This document shows positions 1 through 8,594 of a DNA stretch of 64,000 nt, in pieces (position 1 is the stretch's first letter; every line of letters begins with the position of its first letter). The position numbers were made by a program, and so were the translations under genes. This DNA comes from Bradyrhizobium sp. 170. GTDB taxonomy: Bacteria; Pseudomonadota; Alphaproteobacteria; Rhizobiales; Xanthobacteraceae. The stretch is from the NCBI RefSeq assembly GCF_023101085.1, contig NZ_CP064703.1, positions 8,060,001 to 8,124,000 of the forward strand, written 5' to 3'. The notes under the pieces were generated by a model. The model did no database searches. It saw nothing but the letters and a program-made list of their open reading frames with translations, and was not told where the DNA came from.

Positions 1-646
1 GGGAAGCCGCGCTGGCCACCGTCGTGAACATCACCTGGATCTGTCCGCCGATCAGGTCGATGATCGCAGGCGCCGAGCCCTTGTAGGGGACCATCGTCAT
101 GTTGACCTTGGCCATATGCTTGAACATTTCGCCGGCGAGGTGCGCCGAGGTGCCGGTGCCGAACGTGCCGTAGGAGATCTTGTCGGGCTCGGCCTTCGCC
201 GCTGCGATCAGATCGGCGATGGCGCGGAACGACGATTTCGGATTGACGACGACGATGTTGGGGGAACGGGCGACCAGTGCTACGGGCGCAAAATCCTTGT
301 TCGGATCGAACGGCAGTTTGGCGTTCAGGCTGGGATTGACGGCATGGGCAAATGTTCCCATCAAGAGCGTGTAGCCATCGCCTTCGGCGACAGCGACCGC
401 CTGCGCGCCGATAATGGTGCCCGCGCCCGGCTTGTTTTCGATGATAATGCTGGCGCCGAGCTCCTTTGCCATCTCCTGCGCCAATACGCGCGCGATGGCG
501 TCCGTTCCGCCGCCCGGCGCAAAGGGAACGATGATCTTGATGACGCGGTCCGGATAGGCGGCGATTGCGGGAGAACCCGATATCACGACGCACGCTGCGA
601 GAACGAGCAGAGCGAACAGCTTCTTCGCATTTCGACGAAATTGCAT
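1..646 (-). CDS. TctC-family tripartite tricarboxylate transporter substrate-binding protein (partial)
   Basis: The gene reads leftward from an ATG at 646 and runs off the window, so only about the first 215 residues are visible. The protein begins with a hydrophobic secretion signal ending near SPAIAA. The family's typical opening follows, with YPDRVIKIIVPFAPGGG and then a run resembling IIIENKPGAGT. Such proteins are periplasmic receptors for carboxylates and related organic acids in TTT transporters. It starts 28 bp after the acyltransferase gene on the same strand, so it is probably the third gene of that operon. No TctA or TctB partner is visible here, although one could lie beyond the left edge. 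The family is secure; the ligand is unknown. Confidence 0.88.
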   Translation of the reverse strand, partial: MQFRRNAKKLFALLVLAACVVISGSPAIAAYPDRVIKIIVPFAPGGGTDAIARVLAQEMAKELGASIIIENKPGAGTIIGAQAVAVAEGDGYTLLMGTFAHAVNPSLNAKLPFDPNKDFAPVALVARSPNIVVVNPKSSFRAIADLIAAAKAEPDKISYGTFGTGTSAHLAGEMFKHMAKVNMTMVPYKGSAPAIIDLIGGQIQVMFTTVASAAS

Positions 647-674
647 GGCCGGAATCCACGGAGTTCAGATCGAT

Positions 675-1877
675 CTAGATCATTCTCGACACAATCGGAA
701 TTTTCCGCAACAGCGCCGTGACCGCCCAGCTCAGGGCCAGCGTGCCGGCGAAAACGACGGCAAACTTGACGAAGGCCGGCCAGGAATAATCGTAGACGGC
801 GTATTGCAGCCAGATGATGAAGATATAGTGCGCGAGAAAGATACCATACGCATTTGGCCGCATGGCATCGAGCAGCTTCATGCGCGATGAGGCGAAGGCC
901 AGAGACACGGTCAGCACCGTGAACGTCATCGCTGCACTGAACAGCGAGAAGGCAAGGCCATAACCGGCTTGCCAGGCTAGCGGCGGCGAATCGAAGTCCG
1001 CGATCCAGTTGTGATGGGCATAGACCTGCAGCAGGATCGCGCCGTAGAACAACGACGCAAAGGCAAGCCAAAGCGGCCAGCGCCTGGCCAGCGCACCTTC
1101 CTCGCTCAGGATTCCGGCGCGAAGGCTGACCGCGCCGATGCCGAAACCGGTCAGGAAATAGCCGGCATAGAGCAAGATCCGGCTGGTCTGGATCGGCAGC
1201 GGATAGCCGTCGGGCTCCAGCCAGCTCATATCGCCAACGATCAGCCGCATCGGCACGTAGATGACGACCGAGGCGGCGAGGAACGCCGCAAACGCCGTCC
1301 ACGGCCGGTCACGCAGCGAAAAGATCAGCAAGCCGGACGTCTTCAGCAGGCGCGGTGACACTGCCTGCAATACCGCGGCTGCGATGTTGAGCGCCAGCAG
1401 CACCCACAGGAACCATGCCGGACCCGAGGGCCAGGGGCCGACAGTGAGCGTGCGCCACCAGAAATGAAAGAAGCTAAAATCGGTAGTGCCAGGCAAATGA
1501 TAGCGCAGGAAGGTCGGATAATACGCAATCGGCATCAGCACGAAGATCGAAACCAGAAAGGGAATGCCGAGCCGCCACGCGCGGTTGCGCACGAAGTCCG
1601 CCGCTCCCCTGGGGGTCAGGCTGCCGTGAACGAACAGGCCCGAGATCAGGAACATGCAAGCCATGAAGAAGCTGTCGTTGAACAGCACGATGAGGTCGAA
1701 CCCCAGCCAGCGCATTTTGTCGCCGTTGCCGAAATGGGTGTAGTTGACCGCGGAGTGATGGATCAGCACCAATAGCGTGATGAAGGTGCGGGCGCGATCG
1801 AGCGCGACGATGCGCCCCCTCACCTTGAGGGTCCGGTCGCTCCGATCGGTCTTGCGCAGCATCTTGTTACTTCCCAT
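675..1877 (-). CDS. Acyltransferase 3 family membrane protein (OpgC-like)
   Basis: This 400-residue polytopic membrane protein has the layout of the acyltransferase 3 family. An N-terminal ALDRARTFITLLVLIHHS segment carries the family's Arg and the His of the first membrane helix, and about ten hydrophobic segments follow. Members transfer acyl groups such as acetyl or succinyl to sugars of envelope polysaccharides or glucans. OpgC, which succinylates periplasmic glucans, is one branch. It lies 15 bp downstream of a serine hydrolase gene and 28 bp upstream of a TctC gene, so the three are probably co-transcribed. The opgGH pair is about 39 kb away, so a role in glucan decoration is only a guess. 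The substrate cannot be read from the sequence. Confidence 0.8.
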   Translation of the reverse strand: MGSNKMLRKTDRSDRTLKVRGRIVALDRARTFITLLVLIHHSAVNYTHFGNGDKMRWLGFDLIVLFNDSFFMACMFLISGLFVHGSLTPRGAADFVRNRAWRLGIPFLVSIFVLMPIAYYPTFLRYHLPGTTDFSFFHFWWRTLTVGPWPSGPAWFLWVLLALNIAAAVLQAVSPRLLKTSGLLIFSLRDRPWTAFAAFLAASVVIYVPMRLIVGDMSWLEPDGYPLPIQTSRILLYAGYFLTGFGIGAVSLRAGILSEEGALARRWPLWLAFASLFYGAILLQVYAHHNWIADFDSPPLAWQAGYGLAFSLFSAAMTFTVLTVSLAFASSRMKLLDAMRPNAYGIFLAHYIFIIWLQYAVYDYSWPAFVKFAVVFAGTLALSWAVTALLRKIPIVSRMI

Positions 1878-1892
1878 CGAGCCTGCGCCCGG

Positions 1893-3176
1893 TCATTTCT
1901 CGAACGCGTCGTAAATCAGCTTCTTGACGTTCACCTGCACATGCAGGCGTCCGGATGGCGCGTTCTGCAGCACGACGAAGAACATGTCCTGCGCGCGGTC
2001 GACCACGAGGTAGGCGCCGGTCGCGCCATCCCATTTGATTTCACCGGGCGAGCCTGGCGGCGGCGGCATCGCATTGCCGGGATCGGTGCGGACGCCGAAG
2101 CCGTAGCCGAACCCGAAGCCGTCGCCAGGATAATAAAAGTAATTGCTTGCGACGCCCGAGCCCGGGCCGATATGGTCAGTCGTCATCGCCGCAAACGTGG
2201 CGGGGCTGAGATAGGTCCTGCCGTCGAGCGAGCCGCCGTTCAGGAGCATTTGCCCGTAGCGCGAGAGATCGGCGACGGTGGAGACCAACCCGCCGCCGCC
2301 GGATTCCCATCGCGTGACCTCGAGCGAAGTTCGCTCAACATGCTGGTCCTTGCGCAGCGGCCGGGCATAGCGGCCCCGTTCCGCCGGATCGGTCAAAAAG
2401 AATTTAGTCGTCGTCATCCCCAGGGGATCGAACAGTTCCGTCTTTTCGAACTGGTACAGCGACTGCCCGGACGCGACCTCGATCAGGCGGCCGAGCACGT
2501 CGATGGAGTGCCCGTAATCCCACAGCGTGCGCGGCTGCTCCGCCAGCGGCAGCCTGGCGATCCGCTCGGCAAATTCGGCGTTGTCGAAATCGCCGAGATA
2601 AATGCCGTCATACGCCGCCTTCACTGGTCCTCGCGGACCGTAGAAGCCATAGGTGATCCCCGATGTATGCAGCAGCAAATCCTCGATTGTGACGGGCCGG
2701 CGCAACGGCACGAGATCGAGCACAGCCTTGCCGGACTCATCCTTGCGCTCGACGCCGACCTTCATGCCGGCGAAGGACGGAATGTATTTGGCTACGGGAT
2801 CGTCGAGTTTGATCTTGCCGCGGTCGACCAGCATCATCGCGGCAAAGCTCGTAATGGTCTTGGTGAGCGAATGCAGCGGAAAGATCGCATCCGGCGTCAT
2901 GTCGATGCCGGCATCGACATTGCGCTTGCCGAACCATTTGAAATAGACCGGTTTGCCGCGGCGCTGGATCAGGATCACGGCGCCCGGAATCTCCCCTTGT
3001 GCGACCTGGTCGTTGAGAAAATCGTCGATCCGGGCAAGCTTTTCCGCCGACAACGGCGCGTTCGGCGGCGGGCCGAACTGGGCTGCGGGCAGAGGGGCGC
3101 TCAGCAAGACCGATGCGATCATCGCAACCAACGGCATCGTACAGCGGCCTGTCGACACCAACTTGCGCGATAACAT
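1893..3176 (-). CDS. Secreted serine hydrolase of the beta-lactamase class C/esterase family
   Basis: The 427-residue protein starts with a signal sequence ending near LPAA (residues about 14-32). The catalytic SxxK motif is SLTK (Ser103-Lys106). A Tyr-Gly-His at about 221-223 matches the YxN-type second motif, with His in the third position as in many esterase-like members. Members act in the periplasm as esterases, D-aminopeptidases or peptidoglycan-related enzymes, and are seldom true beta-lactamases. It is the first gene of a leftward operon with the acyltransferase. Its start lies across about 130 bp from a divergent AhpD-like gene. A second Met at residue 14 could be the true start, since it would give a more normal signal peptide length. 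Confidence 0.85.
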   Translation of the reverse strand: MLSRKLVSTGRCTMPLVAMIASVLLSAPLPAAQFGPPPNAPLSAEKLARIDDFLNDQVAQGEIPGAVILIQRRGKPVYFKWFGKRNVDAGIDMTPDAIFPLHSLTKTITSFAAMMLVDRGKIKLDDPVAKYIPSFAGMKVGVERKDESGKAVLDLVPLRRPVTIEDLLLHTSGITYGFYGPRGPVKAAYDGIYLGDFDNAEFAERIARLPLAEQPRTLWDYGHSIDVLGRLIEVASGQSLYQFEKTELFDPLGMTTTKFFLTDPAERGRYARPLRKDQHVERTSLEVTRWESGGGGLVSTVADLSRYGQMLLNGGSLDGRTYLSPATFAAMTTDHIGPGSGVASNYFYYPGDGFGFGYGFGVRTDPGNAMPPPPGSPGEIKWDGATGAYLVVDRAQDMFFVVLQNAPSGRLHVQVNVKKLIYDAFEK

Positions 3177-3306
3177 CCGCCAACTCCCCCATTGCGTCGG
3201 ATCACTTTATTGTATCTGGCAACATCGATCCATATCGTGACTATGATTCAGGTCGGAATACACTGACATTCGCCTCAAATTGAAAACGTCCAGAGAGGAG
3301 AATTGC
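3177..3306. promoter_or_regulatory. Divergent intergenic region between serine hydrolase and AhpD-like gene
   Basis: This 130-bp gap is AT-richer than its flanks and must hold promoters for both directions. A strong ribosome binding site, GAGAGGAG, sits just before the rightward ATG at 3307. I see no clear operator palindrome. Confidence 0.4.
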
Positions 3307-3768
3307 ATGAAGCCCCGGATGAACTACTACCAGGCTGCGCCTGACACCATCAAAGCGCTCGTCGCGCTCGAAGCCCAGATCCAGGCTTCCGGCCTGGAAA
3401 AATCGCTGATCGAGCTGGTCAAGACCCGCGCCTCGCAGATCAACGGCTGCGCTTATTGCATCAACATGCACACCCAGGACGCCCGCAAGCAGGGCGAGAC
3501 CGAGCAGCGGCTGTATCTGTTGAGCGCCTGGCACGAGTCGCCGCTCTACACCGACCGCGAACGCGCGGCGCTGGCCTGGACCGACGCACTGACACTGATT
3601 GCCGAAACGCATGCCCCTGACGATCTCTACGAAGACGTGCGCGCCCACTTCTCGGAAGCGGAGACGGTCAATCTGACCATGCTGATCGGGGCTATCAATG
3701 CCTGGAACCGGCTGGCGATCGCTTTTCGCGCGGTACACCCGGTCAAGGCCAAGGCAGCGGTGGCTTAA
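3307..3768 (+). CDS. Carboxymuconolactone decarboxylase/AhpD-like alkylhydroperoxidase family protein
   Basis: This 153-residue protein carries the AhpD-like active-site motif Cys48-Ala-Tyr-Cys51-x3-His55 (CAYCINMH). The redox-active cysteine pair and its proton relay His support a peroxide- or disulfide-reducing role in the cytoplasm. The start at 3307 was chosen over an upstream in-frame codon because GAGAGGAG lies 5-12 bases before it and MKPRMNYYQA is the usual N-terminus of this group. A cupin gene follows after 16 bp, and the two probably form one transcript. This AhpD/cupin pairing is common in soil proteobacteria, but its substrate is generally unknown. Confidence 0.9.
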   Translation: MKPRMNYYQAAPDTIKALVALEAQIQASGLEKSLIELVKTRASQINGCAYCINMHTQDARKQGETEQRLYLLSAWHESPLYTDRERAALAWTDALTLIAETHAPDDLYEDVRAHFSEAETVNLTMLIGAINAWNRLAIAFRAVHPVKAKAAVA

Positions 3769-3784
3769 AGGCGAGGAGGCTGAC

Positions 3785-4198
3785 ATGACAATAACGATGG
3801 GTCGTGTGGCAGCGATGGCCGTGGTTGCGCTGGCGATTGCCGCTGCACCGGCGGCTTACGCCGAAGGCGATAAGGTAACGCTGGTTCGTTCGGAGAAACT
3901 TCCGAATGTGCCCGGCAAGAGTCTGACCGCAGTCGTGGTCAACTACGCGCCGGGCGGCAAGTCGGCCAGCCATCATCACGCCGGCAGCGTGTTCGCCTAT
4001 GTGCTGTCGGGCAGCATCCGTTCGGAAAATTCGGCGACAGGCCCGGCGCGCGTCTACGAGGCGGGCGAAAGCTTCTTTGAGCCGCCCGGCAGCGAGCATC
4101 TCGTCAGCGAGAATGCGAGCACGACGGAGCCCGCAAGCCTGCTCGCGATTTTCGTTGCCGATGACGGCGCGCCACTGACGACGTTCGAGAAGAAGTAA
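3785..4198 (+). CDS. Secreted cupin-domain protein
   Basis: The 137-residue product has a signal peptide ending at AYA (about residue 26) and then a single small cupin barrel. The first cupin motif is visible as SHHHAGSVFAYVLSG, giving His63-His65 as metal ligands. The second motif contains FFEPPGSEH, giving His105. Export and a single metal site suggest a small periplasmic metal-binding enzyme or sensor. It follows the AhpD-like gene by 16 bp with its own GAGGAGG ribosome site and is probably co-expressed with it. Substrate and reaction are not inferable. Confidence 0.85.
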   Translation: MTITMGRVAAMAVVALAIAAAPAAYAEGDKVTLVRSEKLPNVPGKSLTAVVVNYAPGGKSASHHHAGSVFAYVLSGSIRSENSATGPARVYEAGESFFEPPGSEHLVSENASTTEPASLLAIFVADDGAPLTTFEKK

Positions 4199-4241
4199 GG
4201 GCTGGTGCGGCGGCGAACCGCGCGCACCACACACTCCGCTG

Positions 4242-4364
4242 TCGTGCCCCGCGTAGGCGGGGCATCCAGTACGCCGCGGCTTCTCGGCTCAAATGCTGAC
4301 GTCTCTGGAATACTGGATCGCCCGCCCCTGTGCGCAATTGCGCACAAGGCGGGCATGACGCCGC
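4242..4364. repeat. Palindromic intergenic repeat, convergent gap
   Basis: A GC-rich element starts near TCGTGCCCCGCG and ends near GGCGGGCATGACG, so its ends are roughly inverted. An inner inverted pair, CCAGTA/TACTGG, is also present. It fills the space between the convergent cupin and aminotransferase genes. I recognise the 'gcgggcatgac' type of end from dispersed Bradyrhizobium intergenic repeats. It may act as a bidirectional terminator, but no T-run is visible. Confidence 0.55.
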
Positions 4365-4372
4365 CCTCAGGC

Positions 4373-5233
4373 TTACACCGCCGTCGCCTTGGCGAACTCG
4401 ACATAGATCTCGCGCAGCCGGTTGGTCATCGGGCCGGGCTTGCCGTCGGCGACCGTTTTGCCATCGATCGACACCACCGCCTGCACGAATACGCTGGCGC
4501 TGGTGACGAAGGCTTCCTTGGCGGCCAGCGCTTCCTCGACCGAAAACGCCCGCTCCTCGACGCGAAGCTGGCGTTCTTCGGCGAGCGCAACCACGGCCTT
4601 GCGGGTGCAGCCGGGCAGGATCGCGCTGCCGTTCTGCCGCGTCACGATCACGTCGTCCTGGGTCAGGATAAAGCACGACGACGAGCCGCCCTCGGTCACC
4701 TTGCCGTCCTCGATCATCCAGGCCTCGCCGGCGCCGGCCACAGCCGCAGCCTGCTTGGCCAGCACCTGCGCCAGCAGCGCCACGCTCTTGATGTCGCGCC
4801 GCGCCCAGCGCAGATCGGGCACCGTGATCACCTTGATGCCGGTTCTGGCCGAGGGCGCGTTGATGATGTCCTTTGTGGACGTAAACATGATCAGCGTCGG
4901 CTTGACGTCGCCCTTGGGGAACGCGAAGTCACGTCCGGTATCGGCGCCGCGTGTCACTTCCAGATAGACCATGCCGTTGGCTAGATTGTTGCGCTTGACC
5001 AGCTCCTGCTGGATCTCCTGGATGCGCGCCGTGGTTTCCGGTAAGGCCAGTTCGATCTCGCCGACCGAGCGCTCCAGCCGCGCTAGATGCGAGGCATTGT
5101 CGATCAGCTTGCCGTCGAGTACGGCGGCGACCTCATAGATGCCGTCGGCAAACAGGAACCCGCGGTCGAGGATCGAGACCTTCGCCTCTGAAAGTGGCAC
5201 GAACGAACCATTGACGTAAGCGATCTGTTCCAA
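4373..5233 (-). CDS. Class IV aminotransferase, D-amino-acid transaminase type
   Basis: The 286-residue protein is a fold-type IV PLP enzyme. The Schiff-base Lys is Lys149 in RRDIKSVALL, and the Glu that contacts the PLP ring nitrogen is Glu181 in VTEGGSSS. The conserved SILDRGFLFADGIYE lies at 20-34. This pattern fits D-alanine/D-amino-acid transaminase, which swaps amino groups between D-amino acids and 2-oxo acids in the cytoplasm. The start codon is TTG at 5233, with AGGAG about eight bases upstream. It lies just before a glutamate-type importer and near dadA and a D-aminoacylase, which supports a D-amino-acid role. Branched-chain transaminase or aminodeoxychorismate lyase are less likely alternatives. 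Confidence 0.85.
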   Translation of the reverse strand: MEQIAYVNGSFVPLSEAKVSILDRGFLFADGIYEVAAVLDGKLIDNASHLARLERSVGEIELALPETTARIQEIQQELVKRNNLANGMVYLEVTRGADTGRDFAFPKGDVKPTLIMFTSTKDIINAPSARTGIKVITVPDLRWARRDIKSVALLAQVLAKQAAAVAGAGEAWMIEDGKVTEGGSSSCFILTQDDVIVTRQNGSAILPGCTRKAVVALAEERQLRVEERAFSVEEALAAKEAFVTSASVFVQAVVSIDGKTVADGKPGPMTNRLREIYVEFAKATAV

Positions 5234-5305
5234 AGTAGAGTCTCCTGTAGGAAAGCAAAGTGGTTGTGGCGGACGCTATGCGCAATGACGCGGAACCCTT
5301 GCCAC

Positions 5306-5388
5306 CGTCATTGCGAGGAGCGTAGCGACGAAGCAATCCATACTTTCAGTGTGGCGCTATGGATTGCTTCGCTTCGCTCGCAATGACG
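5306..5388. repeat. Palindromic intergenic repeat, 'cgtcattgcgag' family
   Basis: The element begins with CGTCATTGCGAGGAGC and ends with the near-inverse GCTCGCAATGACG. AGCAATCCAT and ATGGATTGCT form a second pair inside. A second member lies at 52435-52516 in this window. It sits between the aminotransferase and the end of the importer operon. The fold would be a long hairpin in either transcript. Confidence 0.8.
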
Positions 5389-5404
5389 GTGATAGACGGT
5401 CACC

Positions 5405-6136
5405 TCAATGCGACAGAATCTTCGACAAGAATTTCTGCGCGCGCTCGCTGCGGGGGCTACCGAAGAAATCGGTCTTCAGCGCATCCTCGACGATCTCGCC
5501 CTTGTCCATGAAGATCACGCGATTGGCGACCTTGCTGGCAAAGCCCATTTCGTGGGTGACGACCATCATGGTCATGCCCTCGTGGGCGAGATCGACCATG
5601 ACGTCGAGCACCTCGCTGATCATTTCGGGATCGAGCGCGGAAGTCGGCTCGTCGAACAGCATCGCGATCGGATCCATGGCGAGAGCGCGCGCAATCGCCA
5701 CGCGCTGCTGCTGGCCGCCGGACAGTTCGGCCGGGTATTTGTTCGCATGCACCGTCAACCCCACGCGCTCGAGCAGCTTTTCGCCCTTGGCCATGGCCTC
5801 GCCATGCGAGCGGCCCAGCACCTTCTCCTGCGCCAGGCACAGGTTTTCGATGATGCGCAGGTGCGGAAACAGCTCGAAGTGCTGGAACACCATGCCGACG
5901 CGGGCGCGCAGTTTCGGCAGATCGGTCTTGGGATCGTTGACCTTGATGCCGTCGAGAATAATCTGGCCTTCCTGGAACGGCTCCAGCGCGTTGACGCATT
6001 TGATCAGCGTCGACTTTCCCGAGCCCGACGGGCCGCAAACCACCACGACCTCGCCCTTGGCGACGCTGGTGGTGCAGTCCTTCAGCACCTGGAAGGTCGG
6101 CCCGTACCATTTATTGACGTGGCTGATTTCGATCAT
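5405..6136 (-). CDS. gltL: Amino acid ABC transporter ATP-binding protein (GltL/AapP type)
   Basis: The 243-residue ATPase shows Walker [10 protein letters not shown] (35-43), the ABC signature LSGGQQQR (138-145) and Walker B AMLFDEP (158-164), followed by the D-loop SALD. It is the typical length for the polar amino acid uptake family. It is the last gene of a four-gene set in the order receptor, permease, permease, ATPase, the same order as gltIJKL of E. coli. It starts 6 bp after the second permease, so translation is probably coupled. The protein drives import of acidic amino acids at the inner membrane. Specificity rests on the receptor and gene order, not on this protein. Confidence 0.93.
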   Translation of the reverse strand: MIEISHVNKWYGPTFQVLKDCTTSVAKGEVVVVCGPSGSGKSTLIKCVNALEPFQEGQIILDGIKVNDPKTDLPKLRARVGMVFQHFELFPHLRIIENLCLAQEKVLGRSHGEAMAKGEKLLERVGLTVHANKYPAELSGGQQQRVAIARALAMDPIAMLFDEPTSALDPEMISEVLDVMVDLAHEGMTMMVVTHEMGFASKVANRVIFMDKGEIVEDALKTDFFGSPRSERAQKFLSKILSH

Positions 6137-6142
6137 GGGTTC

Positions 6143-6835
6143 TCACCGAACAATAGCAATGCGTGCCTGCAGGCGTCGGACGCCATAGGACGCGACACAG
6201 GAAATCACGAAATAGACCACCGCCGCGAACAGGTACATCTCGACCAGCCGTCCGTCGCGCTGCGCCACCTTGCTGGCGGCGCCGAGGAAATCCGGGATCG
6301 ACAGCACGTAGACCAGCGAAGTGTCCTGGAACAGCACGATAGTCTGGGTCAACAGCACCGGCAGCATGTTGCGGAACGCCTGCGGCAGCACAATGTAGCG
6401 CATGGACTGGCTGTAGGTCAGGCCGAGCGCGCTTGCGGCCGCGGGCTGCCCCTTGGAAATGGACTGGATGCCGGCACGCATGATCTCGGAGAAGTACGCC
6501 GCCTCGAACATGATGAAGGTGACGAGCGAAGAGGTGAACGCGCCGACGCGTATCGGCCGCGACGCGCCCGTCAGCCATTGCCCGATATAGGGCACCAGGA
6601 AATAGAACCAGAAGATCACCAGCACGAGCGGCAGCGAGCGCATGAAGTCGACATAGAGCCCGGCGATGCGGCCCATCAGTCTGTAGCTCGACAACCGCAT
6701 CAGCGCGATCATCGTGCCGAAGACCAGACCGCCCAGTGCCGACAGCCCGGTCAACATCAGCGTAAAGCTCATGCCGTCGAGGAACAGATAGGGCAGCGAG
6801 CGGCGGATAACGTCGAAATCGAGGTTGTCGAACAT
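6143..6835 (-). CDS. gltK: Amino acid ABC transporter permease (GltK type)
   Basis: This 230-residue inner-membrane permease belongs to the HisMQ/GlnP group. It has about five membrane segments and an EAA-like loop, seen as the ASALGLTYSQSMRYIVLPQA run near residues 135-155, which contacts the ATPase. It begins 3 bp after the preceding permease gene and ends 6 bp before the ATPase gene, as expected for a tightly coupled operon. It would form the channel with GltJ. Confidence 0.92.
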   Translation of the reverse strand: MFDNLDFDVIRRSLPYLFLDGMSFTLMLTGLSALGGLVFGTMIALMRLSSYRLMGRIAGLYVDFMRSLPLVLVIFWFYFLVPYIGQWLTGASRPIRVGAFTSSLVTFIMFEAAYFSEIMRAGIQSISKGQPAAASALGLTYSQSMRYIVLPQAFRNMLPVLLTQTIVLFQDTSLVYVLSIPDFLGAASKVAQRDGRLVEMYLFAAVVYFVISCVASYGVRRLQARIAIVR

Positions 6836-6838
6836 GGC

Positions 6839-7570
6839 CTATTTCCCCGTGATATAGCCGGGGATCGCCAGGCTGCGTTCGAGGAAGCGCATGCCGGTGA
6901 CGACGATGATGTTGATCGCGAGATACATCACGGTCGCGGCGGTGAAGGCCTCGAACACCTGGAACGAGAATTCCTGCATCGCCCGCGCCTGGCCGGTCAG
7001 TTCGATCAGGCCGATGGTGATCGCGACGGAAGTATTCTTCACGGTATTGAGAAACTCGGAAGTGAGCGGCGGCATGATGATGCGGAACGCCATCGGCAGC
7101 AGCACATAGCGATAGCCCTGCGCCGTCGTCAGCCCGAGCGCGGTCGCCGCCTGCTTCTGCCCGCGCGGCAGCGAGGCGATACCTGCGGCGAGCTGCACGG
7201 CGACGCGCGCCGACATGAACAGCCCCACCCCGATCGCCGCCGTCCAGAACGGCGCGTTGGGGAGCTGCTTCATCCACAACCCCGCGGCGCGCGGCAACAG
7301 TTCCGGCAGCACGAAGAACCAGAGAAAGAGCTGCACCAATAGCGGCATGTTGCGGAAGAATTCGACGTAGCCAAAGCCAACCCAGGATGCCGTCTTCGAC
7401 GGCAGCGAGCGCAAGATGCCGATGATCGTGCCGAAGATCAGCGCAATGACCCAGGCAAGAAGAGCCGTCTCGATGGTCAGCACCAGGCCCGACACCAGCA
7501 TGTCGAGATAATTGCCGGCCCCAGTCGGGTTCGGCTCGAAGAAGATGTGCCAGTTCCAGTTATAGTTCAC
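6839..7570 (-). CDS. gltJ: Amino acid ABC transporter permease (GltJ type)
   Basis: The 243-residue permease carries the EAA-like loop near 140-160 (ATALGLTTAQGYRYVLLPMA) and several membrane helices. The start is GTG at 7570, giving the N-terminus MNYNWNWHIF, as is usual for GltJ-like proteins. A perfect 14-bp inverted repeat separates it from the receptor gene. That feature often keeps receptor mRNA more abundant than permease mRNA. Confidence 0.92.
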   Translation of the reverse strand: MNYNWNWHIFFEPNPTGAGNYLDMLVSGLVLTIETALLAWVIALIFGTIIGILRSLPSKTASWVGFGYVEFFRNMPLLVQLFLWFFVLPELLPRAAGLWMKQLPNAPFWTAAIGVGLFMSARVAVQLAAGIASLPRGQKQAATALGLTTAQGYRYVLLPMAFRIIMPPLTSEFLNTVKNTSVAITIGLIELTGQARAMQEFSFQVFEAFTAATVMYLAINIIVVTGMRFLERSLAIPGYITGK

Positions 7571-7606
7571 GGGCCCCTACCGTCCACCGTGTCGCCGCAT
7601 AAAGTA

Positions 7607-7639
7607 CGCCCATGCAATGGCCGGGCCATTGCATGGGCG
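7607..7639 (-). promoter_or_regulatory. Intercistronic stem-loop between gltI and gltJ
   Basis: Two perfect 14-bp arms, CGCCCATGCAATGG at 7607-7620 and its reverse complement at 7626-7639, enclose a five-base loop. There is no run of T after it, so it is unlikely to be a full terminator. Such hairpins after a periplasmic receptor gene are known in other ABC operons to protect the upstream mRNA or to let only part of transcription through. That would fit the higher need for receptor than for permease. Confidence 0.85.
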
Positions 7640-7648
7640 CGGGAACGC

Positions 7649-8560
7649 TTACTTATACGAATCCGGATCCGGCGAGTCCGACGGCTTGGCGAACTCGTTC
7701 TTGAGTTCGGAGCTGATCGGAACGTTGAGATTCAGGTTCTTGGGCGGGATCTTCTGCGTGAACCACTTGTCGTAGATCTTCTGGCCCTCGCCGCCCGTGT
7801 AGAGCGCCGCAGTCGCGGCATCGACCACCTTCTTGAAGGCCGGATCGTCCTTGCGCAGCATGATGCCGTAGGGCTCGGGCTTGGAGAACGCATCCTTGGA
7901 GATCACATAATCATCCGGCGCTTTCGAACCGGCGATCAGGCTCGCCAGCAGGATGTCGTCCATCACGAAGGCCACCGCGCGGTCGGTCTCGACCATCAGG
8001 AACGCCTCGGCGTGATCCTTGGCCGGGATGATGTTGATGTTGAGGCTGCGCGCGCCGTTGGCCTCGGTGAGCTGCTTGATGTTGGTGGTGCCGGCGGTGG
8101 AGACCACCGACTTGCCCTTGAGGTCGTCGATCGAATTGATCTTGCCCGCCTTCTTGGTGACGTAGCGGCTCGCAGTCAGGAAGTGGGTGTTGGTATAGGC
8201 GATCTGCTTCTGGCGCTCGGCATTGTTGGTGGTCGAGCCGCATTCGAGATCGATGGTGCCGTTGGCGAGCAGCGGGATGCGGGTCGACGACGTCACCGGA
8301 TTGAGCTTGACCTCGAGCTTGTCGAGCTTGAGCTCCTTCTTCACGGCATCGACGATCTTGTAGCAGATGTCCATGGCGTAGCCGATCGGCTTCTGGTTGT
8401 CGTCAAGATAAGAGAACGGAATGGACGAGTCGCGGAAGCCGAGCGTGATGGCGCCGGTGTCCTTGATGTTCTTCAGCGTCCCGGTAAGTTCCTGCGCCAT
8501 TGCCGGCCCGGCGCACAGGACGCCGGCGAGCAGATAGCCGAAAATTTGACGATTTTTCAC
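7649..8560 (-). CDS. gltI: Glutamate/aspartate ABC transporter substrate-binding protein (GltI type)
   Basis: The 303-residue periplasmic receptor has a signal peptide ending at AMA (about residue 22). The mature domain starts with an SBP_bac_3 pattern, TLKNIKDTGAITLGFRDSS, and includes the region PFSYLDDNQKPIGYAMDIC and the GTTNIKQL stretch typical of GltI and DEBP. The start is GTG at 8560, with AAGGGAG about eight bases upstream. It is the first gene of the importer operon. The LysR gene ends only 34 bp upstream on the same strand, so the promoter may lie inside that gene's 3' end. The ligand is probably glutamate or aspartate, possibly including D-forms given the neighbourhood. Confidence 0.9.
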   Translation of the reverse strand: MKNRQIFGYLLAGVLCAGPAMAQELTGTLKNIKDTGAITLGFRDSSIPFSYLDDNQKPIGYAMDICYKIVDAVKKELKLDKLEVKLNPVTSSTRIPLLANGTIDLECGSTTNNAERQKQIAYTNTHFLTASRYVTKKAGKINSIDDLKGKSVVSTAGTTNIKQLTEANGARSLNINIIPAKDHAEAFLMVETDRAVAFVMDDILLASLIAGSKAPDDYVISKDAFSKPEPYGIMLRKDDPAFKKVVDAATAALYTGGEGQKIYDKWFTQKIPPKNLNLNVPISSELKNEFAKPSDSPDPDSYK

Positions 8561-8594
8561 GTAACTTCTCCCTTAAAAGGTTGCGGATGATTGC

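Noticed and set aside
5408..7342. Long rightward open frame of 644 codons across the gltKL region
   Set aside because: It lies antisense to well-conserved ABC transporter genes and its product is a low-complexity His/Arg/Asp-rich sequence typical of GC-rich shadow frames.
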